From: Phellopilus nigrolimitatus
Taxonomy: Eukaryota > Basidiomycota > Agaricomycetes > Hymenochaetales > Hymenochaetaceae
DNA length: 64,000 nt
Direction: 5' to 3'
NCBI GenBank assembly: GCA_021029095.1
Contig: JAJOHG010000015.1
Coordinates: forward strand, 434,001-498,000
The notes below the pieces were generated by a model. The model was not told the origin of the DNA, did no database searches, and was given only the letters and a program-made list of their open reading frames with translations. This document shows positions 57,490 to 64,000 of this stretch, in pieces. The translations under genes and the position numbers were made by a program. Position 1 is the stretch's first letter; every line of letters starts with the position of its first letter.

Positions 57490-59394
57490 CTAAAAGATAT
57501 CCAGCTCCACATCCATATCACGACAGGCATTGGCGGTCTCGACTAGATCCAGCATCATGCGCTCGCGCCGCACATGGGCAGTTTCCACGTTTAGCGGGAC
57601 GTCTGCAACCAGCCCTAGGCTGAGTTTTTGAAGTCGACATTTTCTCCTTACCGCATTCGTCCTGCGCAGAAGGGCCGAAATCGCCTTGTCTTCGTATGGA
57701 ATCCATGTAATAATGTCATCCCAGGAACGCATATATTCGATACGCAGCTCGACGACGCTACTGGTCACAGCATTCAATGATTTTAAATCCGCTGCACTCC
57801 TGACAACGAACGATAACCTGCGGAGGATAAGGGACTCGGAAAACAGCTTTGTGTCTAAGTCCGGGTCCTCATAATTTGGCAAGCGAATTCGCAGGGACGC
57901 AAGGGACGCCAGACATCCCGGAGCGCCGCCAGGGGCGGTGGCTCCTCTGTCTTTAGAATCACGAAGCCCCGTAAGTGTTATATTCAGGTGCTTGGGTGCA
58001 TATCCGGCCTGCGAGCGAAGCAGCCAATAAGCGTCAGGGAAATCCGGACAATCAAGATTTAGGGATTTGAGACTCTCCGGTGGAGTTACGGAAGCGATTT
58101 TGCGGCTGAGAAGGGCATCTGGGTCGTTAAGAGGGATGAAAGTGCGAGGGACAGGACAGTTGGAATATCCTCTTGAATTGATAAAAGTCAAATGTGTGAG
58201 TCGCTTGAGCTTTGATATAGTCCAACAAACTGCTTCAAAGTACTGGCCAATCGGTCCAACGAGCCGAAGTTTGGTCAACCCCGAGCATTCAGCCAAGGCT
58301 GATAAAAAGACCTTTATCCGGTTCGAAGGGTCGCATTGAAATTCCAGCGACAGTTCCTTCAAGTTCGGCGCATTACGAACTATTTCAGCTCGTACGTCCC
58401 AATTCTCCTTCTGCACAGACCATCCTTCATCTTCACGTATTATATATGCCGAAACACGGATGGCGAGCTCACGCAGCCTGCACGAGCTCAATGTGGAGTC
58501 GCGCAGGAAAGCGGTATTCGAACCGAATTCTCCGATGATAGCTCGACGCTGGAGGCCACGACGAGCAACGTTTACCCACGAGCGGTGTACAAGGCTTATT
58601 CGCCTGAGCGTTTCATATCCAGAACCAGCAACGATCTGGCATTTATTCTGATCAGTGTCCATGACATAGTCGAAAAACGGGCTCGTCTCGGACGTCAGGA
58701 TGTCGACAATCATATCAAGGATAACGCGTGGGATGCCTGCAGTCTCACACCCTTCGACAGAAGCGGTGATTGCTTGCAACTGGCCGTACTTGTGTTCTCT
58801 AACACGACGATAGACATCAAACGCTTTCTTTAGCGTGATCTGAGCGGGGTCGAAGGCTGGATTTTGGAGTGTGCACCAAATGACTGCACGTGCGTCGTTA
58901 TTGACGGACGTTCTTCCCTTTGGTAGGCGTCCTGACACTGTTTTGAAGACCTCTTGTTTGGGTCTAAGGGGAGATATGAGAAATTCGTCTATAAGGATGT
59001 CAACGACCTCTCGAAACAGATTGTGCTCCAGAATGAGCTTGGCGATTAGCACGTCTGTCGCAGTGTCGAATGGGATCCAGTCTTGTTCTTCAGGATCGAA
59101 AACATTCGTGGTGATGTCAACTGCGCTGTCTGAACAACCCAATCGCGGGCACTGAATCTGACGATATGTGTGTTGTTCTATGACTGATTCAATATCTGTC
59201 GCTCGTTTGAAGGTAAGTTCGGTAGCTTTAAACGCCGGATCGTTGAGAATGTCGAGGACGGCATCGATAGCGGTCGGGGAGATGTTCAGTGAATACCTCA
59301 ACAACAGCTGGGCGACCCGCGCGTCGGATGCATTGGAGAAAGGAACCCACGTCTCTGAGAGCGGTTCAAACACAGTGGCTCCGTAGACGTTCAT
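57490..59394 (-). CDS. Gene A, array copy III: F-box-like/LRR protein with two N-terminal repeat domains
   Basis: Frame of 634 residues, same start (MNVYGATVFEPLSETWVPF) and layout as the copy at 46840: N-terminal domain 1 (~1-80), domain 2 (~96-207, VFDPEEQDWIPFDTATDVLI and NPAFDPAQITLKKAFDVYRR), F-box-like GIPRVILDMIVDIL with CLVHRSWVNVARRGLQRRA, then leucine-rich repeats (NAPNLKELSLEF, LTKLRLVGPI, LKRLTHLTFI, SLKSLNLDCPDF, CLASLASLRIRL) and LQKLSLGLVADV. Differences from copy I cluster in the LRR part, where the two also differ in length by a few residues, while the N-terminal domains are almost identical. Intact. Confidence 0.76.
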   Translation of the reverse strand: MNVYGATVFEPLSETWVPFSNASDARVAQLLLRYSLNISPTAIDAVLDILNDPAFKATELTFKRATDIESVIEQHTYRQIQCPRLGCSDSAVDITTNVFDPEEQDWIPFDTATDVLIAKLILEHNLFREVVDILIDEFLISPLRPKQEVFKTVSGRLPKGRTSVNNDARAVIWCTLQNPAFDPAQITLKKAFDVYRRVREHKYGQLQAITASVEGCETAGIPRVILDMIVDILTSETSPFFDYVMDTDQNKCQIVAGSGYETLRRISLVHRSWVNVARRGLQRRAIIGEFGSNTAFLRDSTLSSCRLRELAIRVSAYIIREDEGWSVQKENWDVRAEIVRNAPNLKELSLEFQCDPSNRIKVFLSALAECSGLTKLRLVGPIGQYFEAVCWTISKLKRLTHLTFINSRGYSNCPVPRTFIPLNDPDALLSRKIASVTPPESLKSLNLDCPDFPDAYWLLRSQAGYAPKHLNITLTGLRDSKDRGATAPGGAPGCLASLASLRIRLPNYEDPDLDTKLFSESLILRRLSFVVRSAADLKSLNAVTSSVVELRIEYMRSWDDIITWIPYEDKAISALLRRTNAVRRKCRLQKLSLGLVADVPLNVETAHVRRERMMLDLVETANACRDMDVELDIF

Positions 59395-59627
59395 TAGGCA
59401 GTATTAGACGGCTAAAGAGCAGAAGGTTTGTTTGAGCGATCGGTTGAAATAAACCACGTGACAGCCCGACGCGTTATTTTGCTTTATTTTCTAGTTTGAA
59501 GCTGCCTTTCCTCGAAAGTAAATAACTTCTAACTATGTCATACGCTTCTGCAAAAAGTAAAGAAAATGTGCACGCGCATACATGAACGCCAAATTTATTT
59601 AAGAAACTCAAAGTCGAATGTTTTCTA
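59395..59627. promoter_or_regulatory. Promoter block of gene A, copy III
   Basis: Third instance of the GATCGGTTGAAATA(A/G)ACCAC block with CACGTG (~59438), which also forms the 3' flank of gene C. Confidence 0.55.
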
Positions 59628-61121
59628 TTACCAACCTCGCTCCCTTCTTATAGAGGCATATGGGGGTGTCACTAAGGAAATACCATTTCTCGGGCAAAAG
59701 CTGCTTGTCTTTGGGAGTTCGCCGCGACTAATCTGGCCCCGTTTCTCTTCGAGATATGTTGCAACCGTCACGATCAACCTTTGGAGCCGGCACGATACTG
59801 CAGAGTTGTGAAGGAGGATTGAAATGTAATCATCATCCTCACTCAAAGAGTGCCACAATGGTATATCAGTAAAGTGGACGTGGAAATCAACGACGGTGCT
59901 CGGAAGACGCTCCCCTTTCCAGCAATCCCAGTCGCCCTCATCTTCGATGACCAACGAGAAAAAGAGTAAGTTGAGCGCTTTCGTTTTCAAGTCCTCTCGA
60001 TGATTGCACACGAAATTTTTATCACGGGAAGTCCAAAGTTGCAAAGAAGCTAAAAAGGGAAGACTCTCCCGGAAAGCTATGGGAGTCACAGTATGGGCAT
60101 TTTGCCAGCCCGGGCGAATGACTAGATCCCTCACTGCATATCCGTGTCGGGGACGAAGCAGCCAATGGCAGTAAGGCAAGCCGGGGCACAGAATTGACAA
60201 AGACTTTAAACTGTCGGGCGGTCTGGAATTGGCAAGATGATGTGGTAGAGAGGAATCGGGCGAGTCTCGAATAGAGATGCCGAAATCCTCCGGGCTATCA
60301 TCAATCAGCGTCAAACTTTTGAGACAAACGAGCCTCGGCAATTCTTTGCAGAAATCAGACAGCGCAGTGGAAAGAAGCATGCAGTTGAACCGTAATTTCT
60401 CCAGTCCATTTAAACCGACCAAAGCCTCTGTCAACAAAGAGAGATCATCGAAGTCGACATCATCAAGAAGCTCTATAGAGAGCTCTCTGAGATTCGGAGA
60501 GTGTACAATAATGTCGACAAAGAGATGCCAGGCTGATTTCCTCGAAGATTGTGGAGGATCAAACGAGACCGCGAGTTCGCACAAGCTATGCGAAGAAATC
60601 GACGAGTTGCGAAAGAATGAACGATGGGGAAAGGATGAGAGGCGTAGGAAGACTCTATGGGATAAACTCTTCCGGGCAATGCCTGTCCACGAGCGATGAA
60701 CAAGGCACATCTGACACAAAGTCTGATACGCGGGTTCCACTCTAGCAGCACCGAATCCGGACTCCTCGAATCTCTCAACGTGCGCGAAAAGAGGTATCAT
60801 ACTGTGCCTGACGGTCTCCATGACAGAATACAGTATATCGTGCGGCATACCTGCAGTTTGGCAGCCTGCGAAATTGGGTATAATCTGGTGCTGTTTTTGA
60901 TTCGCTATACGACAGTCGATGTCTATCGCCTTTTTGAGCGTGATAGACTTGGAGTCAAAGGCTGGATTGTTCAGGATGTTAAGGACGATGTCGATGATGT
61001 CGTTAGAGAATTTGTGTTCCAGCGAAAGCTTGGCAAGCAGCGCGTCCGATGCGTTGGCGAATGTGATCCATGTTTTTGTTTTAGGATCGAAAACGGCATC
61101 GTAAACTCTGTCGGTGTCCAT
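59628..61121 (-). CDS. Gene C, array copy III: F-box-like/LRR protein with one N-terminal repeat domain
   Basis: Frame of 497 residues from MDTDRVYDAVFDPKTKTWIT. Residues ~8-75 are a single copy of the N-terminal unit found twice in gene A (VFDPKTKTWITFANASDALL, ILNNPAFDSKSITLKKAIDI). An F-box-like part (CQMCLVHRSWTGIARKSLSH) and leucine-rich repeats follow (SPNLRELSIELL, GLEKLRFNCM, LVCLKSLTLID, SLKSLSILCPGL, LPFLASLQLW, LQRLIVTVATYL). The C-terminus is short and basic (IRRERGW). The only intact C gene; copies I and II are relics. Confidence 0.73.
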   Translation of the reverse strand: MDTDRVYDAVFDPKTKTWITFANASDALLAKLSLEHKFSNDIIDIVLNILNNPAFDSKSITLKKAIDIDCRIANQKQHQIIPNFAGCQTAGMPHDILYSVMETVRHSMIPLFAHVERFEESGFGAARVEPAYQTLCQMCLVHRSWTGIARKSLSHRVFLRLSSFPHRSFFRNSSISSHSLCELAVSFDPPQSSRKSAWHLFVDIIVHSPNLRELSIELLDDVDFDDLSLLTEALVGLNGLEKLRFNCMLLSTALSDFCKELPRLVCLKSLTLIDDSPEDFGISIRDSPDSSLPHHLANSRPPDSLKSLSILCPGLPYCHWLLRPRHGYAVRDLVIRPGWQNAHTVTPIAFRESLPFLASLQLWTSRDKNFVCNHREDLKTKALNLLFFSLVIEDEGDWDCWKGERLPSTVVDFHVHFTDIPLWHSLSEDDDYISILLHNSAVSCRLQRLIVTVATYLEEKRGQISRGELPKTSSFCPRNGISLVTPPYASIRRERGW

Positions 61122-61290
61122 ATTAAAAGCTAGCGGTCAAGAGATGAGGGCGACTTAGAACGGAAGAAGGCGTCGAAGACAGCAAAGTGCGTTGGCAACT
61201 TGGAGGGCGTCACCCACATATGTATTACCCACGATCATTCGCCTCAACCTCCTGAGTCAGATAACACAAAATCCGCCATTTCTACGCAAG

Positions 61291-62741
61291 ATGTCTGCAG
61301 GCAGTTCTCAGCCATCGTCTTCCGACGCCCCGTTCTCGGCCGAATCCTACTTTACAACGCAGCCGCCGCCGTCGACACTCGATGCCGACGTGACGAAGGC
61401 GCGTGCATTCATTGCGCGGCATGCACAGGCAGGGCGGAAGGTCGTTCTCGTCACGGTGCGCCTTTATTAGCAGCATGGAGGGTGGATATATAGGTTGACT
61501 GTTGGCATGCTTGTACGGCGAGTTGTAGAGCGGTGGCACGACGGTTCCCCTCGAGCTCAATGTGTGAGTCTGCGCACTCATTCACTCCTGGCGGAGAGTC
61601 GTAGAGCCTCATTGTGGCCTCGCAGCGTCCGCTTCCTGGACAACTTCAGTGCCGGTACGTCCCTGCTTGTCTTTCTTGCGAAGATATCCTCAAAAATGTG
61701 TCCGTTCTTGAGGCACGCGAGGAGCGACCTCTGCAGAATATTTCCTTCGCGCAGGCTATGCGGTCATATTTATGCACCGTCAGCACAGCCTGCAGCCCTT
61801 CAGCCGGCACTACTCGCACTCCACGAACCCCTTCCTCGACTTCCTGGAGCTCGAAGACCAACCAGAATCCTCACAACCAGCTTCTGCAGGAACACCGACG
61901 ATAACCGTGCATTCTTCTGACCCCGAACATCTGCGCTCCGTTCTGTCCGCGTACAAGGCCGTCCATCGTGCAGGTACGCTGCACACTCTGACATTTGTGA
62001 ACGTGAACGAGTATCTCTGGCTCCTGCGCGCGGTGTCGAAAGAACTAAGCATGCTCGGCCGTCGGGCGATGTACTATCTCGCTGCGGCTGTAAGTGACTT
62101 CTTCCTGCCGAGGGAGAAGATGGTACGTGCATTCATTTTACAACAATTAATCGCCTTGATTGAATAGGATTGCTTCGCATATATTAGAGCGAACACAAAA
62201 TTCAGTCTGGCAAGGGTAGCCTCATACTCGAGATGGACCAAGTGCCAAAGATCCTAAAGCCCATGGTCGACGAATGGACTCCGGAGGGATTTGTTGTCTC
62301 GTTCAAGGTAATTCCCTCGCGTTTCACATGAAGTCTGAAAAACTCTAAGCGAATCATCAATAGCTTGAGACCGACACGTTGCTCCTCGTACCGAAGGCGC
62401 GTGCGGCACTCGAGCGTTATGGACATCAAGTCGTGATCGGCAACGAGCTGCACCGGCGCAAATACGAAGTCGTATTCGTCGCGCGCACCTTTGATTCGAC
62501 CTCCGACTCTACCCATACCTCATCGACATCGTCTTCATCTGGCTCTGCGCCTGAGGCCCGCGCGAAGCCGATTACTGGCTCCAATAAAGGCGACAGTGCC
62601 CCAGTCCATATCGAAGAGACGTGGCTCCGTATTGATGAGAACTCTACATCGGCTGGAAAGGAAATAGAAGAGGACATCGTTGATGAGCTTGTACGGCGGC
62701 ATCTGGCGTGGGCTGAATACCCAAGTCGCGTGTATAGGTAA
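61291..62741 (+). CDS. CAB2: Phosphopantothenate-cysteine ligase (6 exons)
   Basis: Second step of coenzyme A synthesis from phosphopantothenate: couples it to cysteine. Exons 61291..61455, 61529..61563, 61626..61654, 61713..62122, 62188..62307 and 62364..62741 join cleanly to 378 residues. In order: [17 protein letters not shown] (nucleotide-binding start, SGGT), [20 protein letters not shown] (FSAG, substrate loop), [32 protein letters not shown] (AAAVSDF, conserved core), [27 protein letters not shown]...VVSFKLETD, and [20 protein letters not shown] (the GNEL turn). The N-terminal ~35 residues are Ser/Pro-rich. Exon 3 is only 29 nt. Expected in the cytosol. Standing alone between accessory genes, it marks the return to conserved DNA. 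Confidence 0.9.
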
Positions 62742-63659
62742 ACGGGAGGAGCGCCCGCGGCGTATACAATGTAACTTGTGATGGAAGGAAGAGGTTGCTT
62801 GAATAATGTTTGTATTGATATAACACAGATTTCTATGTCTAGCATGTCTGACAAAACTGCAGATCGCACCTTCTGCACATCCACGATAATTGTGTATAAT
62901 AAGATGAATACAAAGGAATTGCATGCGTTCAGGCTCATATACATCACAGTCCGTATACATGATGTGCCTACAGAATGTATATGCAGTTTGATGTAGGTCA
63001 GGTAGTTTGGTCGGTATCGCAGCACGAAAGGAATGATCGGTTATGCATCATGGTTTTTCAAAATACAGACACGGTAACATCTTGCTTGACCTGCACTCCA
63101 ATTACTAAAAAATAACAGCCAATCCTTACAGCCAGAAATAAGATGCATAGACTAATGAGATCAGCTTAAATACAGAAGTATGGCCTGTTATGAGTTTACT
63201 TCGTATTAAGCAACAGATATGTGAGGAAATGTGGGGAGGGGAAAGGTGCCATAATATTTATGCTGAAGGTACCCACGAGTAGACAACAGGTGCCCTATGG
63301 AAATCTGTCAGGATACCGTCAATGCCACGAACATATTTAGTTAAGAAGTTTGTGACCTTCCTGTCAATGTATAGATGTGCATTTAGCATGCACGAATATG
63401 ACTCTCAAGTACAGCGAGGACCATAGAAACGGCGAGGAAGGTAGTCTCTGTTTGTATGCGTAGCATGCAGTTTGGCGATATAGCATTGACCGAGTCTAGA
63501 CGCAAGAAGCGGACACAGCAAGCATAAATTGGAGAGTGAAACAGAAAGCATACCGCGAGCCTCTTGAGGTCGTTCATGCCTATTAGTATCCTCGCCAATG
63601 CGCCAGGTTGCCGCCGATGCCGATGCCGAAGGGTTCAGAAAAGAGGTAAAGCTCGTTCG
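62742..63659. other. Intergenic region
   Basis: About 900 AT-rich bases between the PPCS gene and the next, partly visible gene. I see no supported gene, tRNA or repeat. Confidence 0.4.
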
Positions 63660-64000
63660 TTACCAAAGTGGGGCCACGTCCACGTCCATGTATATGTCTT
63701 CAGGCGCGTCTACGTCCATCGGAGAGCCAGGCGGGGTCCATTTGTCGGTTGGAAGGGGTGAGAAGGCACGGTCAAGGTGCGCCAAGACGAGCTGTTTGAT
63801 TCGACTCTTTTCCGCAGGGCTTTTGTCGTGCGCGCTTCCTGCTATAACTATAGCGGTCCCACCGCTTATAATTGTCAAAGCTGGAGTTGGGGACATCAGC
63901 ACCTCGGTGTGCATGCTGACTAGAGCACCAGCAGGATCCTTGACAAAACAGACGCCGCGCGGATATAAGTCACACAAAGGGTGGACGGTGTCCACGCCAG
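63660..64000 (-). CDS. Unidentified protein, C-terminal part (enters from the right edge)
   Basis: Minus-strand open frame to a TAA at 63662..63660, with a run of residues to the window edge: VHPLCDLYPRGVCFVKDPAG, PALTIISGGTAIVIAGSAHD, KSRIKQLVLAHLDRAFSPLP and an acidic end (PMDVDAPEDIYMDVDVAPLW). The N-terminus lies outside. I do not recognise it; the acidic tail and lack of membrane helices suggest a nuclear or cytosolic protein. The apparent Met near the edge should not be taken as the start. Confidence 0.45.
   Translation of the reverse strand, partial: GVDTVHPLCDLYPRGVCFVKDPAGALVSMHTEVLMSPTPALTIISGGTAIVIAGSAHDKSPAEKSRIKQLVLAHLDRAFSPLPTDKWTPPGSPMDVDAPEDIYMDVDVAPLW

Overview
The window is nuclear DNA of a basidiomycete fungus, most likely a mushroom-forming Agaricomycete. 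Genes are dense and split by many short introns (mostly about 50-60 nt, GT...AG). They include fungal families such as Dam1 (DASH complex), the RMD1/RMD8 family, Sec2, a large uncharacterised multi-pass membrane family, and lineage-expanded F-box/LRR and BTB proteins. There is no prokaryotic or viral gene content. Splice junctions given below were joined by reading frame continuity and conserved motifs, not by transcript evidence.

Layout. 0-5.4 kb: two tail-to-tail BTB genes, then DAM1 and LSM8 sharing a bidirectional promoter, then an unidentified reverse-strand gene or relic. 5.9-14.9 kb: a coiled-coil protein, a TMEM163-like cation transporter, a frame-broken MAT2B/RmlD-like reductase, an RMD1/RMD8 (DUF155) protein and a multi-pass membrane protein. 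14.9-17.8 kb: gene-poor, pyrimidine-rich DNA with simple repeats. 17.8-24.3 kb: GFA1 (glucosamine-6-phosphate synthesis, chitin pathway) and AIP1 (WD40 actin-turnover factor), both on the minus strand. 24.9-42.9 kb: an accessory block with four non-autonomous DNA transposons, three F-box/LRR paralogues, three glycine-rich CsbD-motif proteins and a Sec2-type Rab exchange factor. 43.7-46.6 kb: an 11-exon MFS transporter. 46.7-61.1 kb: a tandem array of a lineage-specific unit (gene A = F-box-like/LRR with doubled N-terminal domain, gene C = short relative, gene B = unknown with acidic tail), in three copies with different losses. 61.3-62.7 kb: phosphopantothenoylcysteine synthetase (CAB2/PPCS). 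The window ends inside an unidentified reverse-strand gene.

Housekeeping genes (DAM1, LSM8, RMD1/8, GFA1, AIP1, SEC2, PPCS) form the backbone; accessory families have expanded between them by duplication, with transposons at their borders. The points most worth checking are: the three-copy A-C-B array with a candidate new N-terminal domain; two related transposon families whose ends are conserved but whose subterminal repeats have diverged; and a run of insertion-only frameshifts in otherwise well-conserved genes (MAT2B-like, GFA1, AIP1, one F-box gene), which look more like residual assembly errors than decay.
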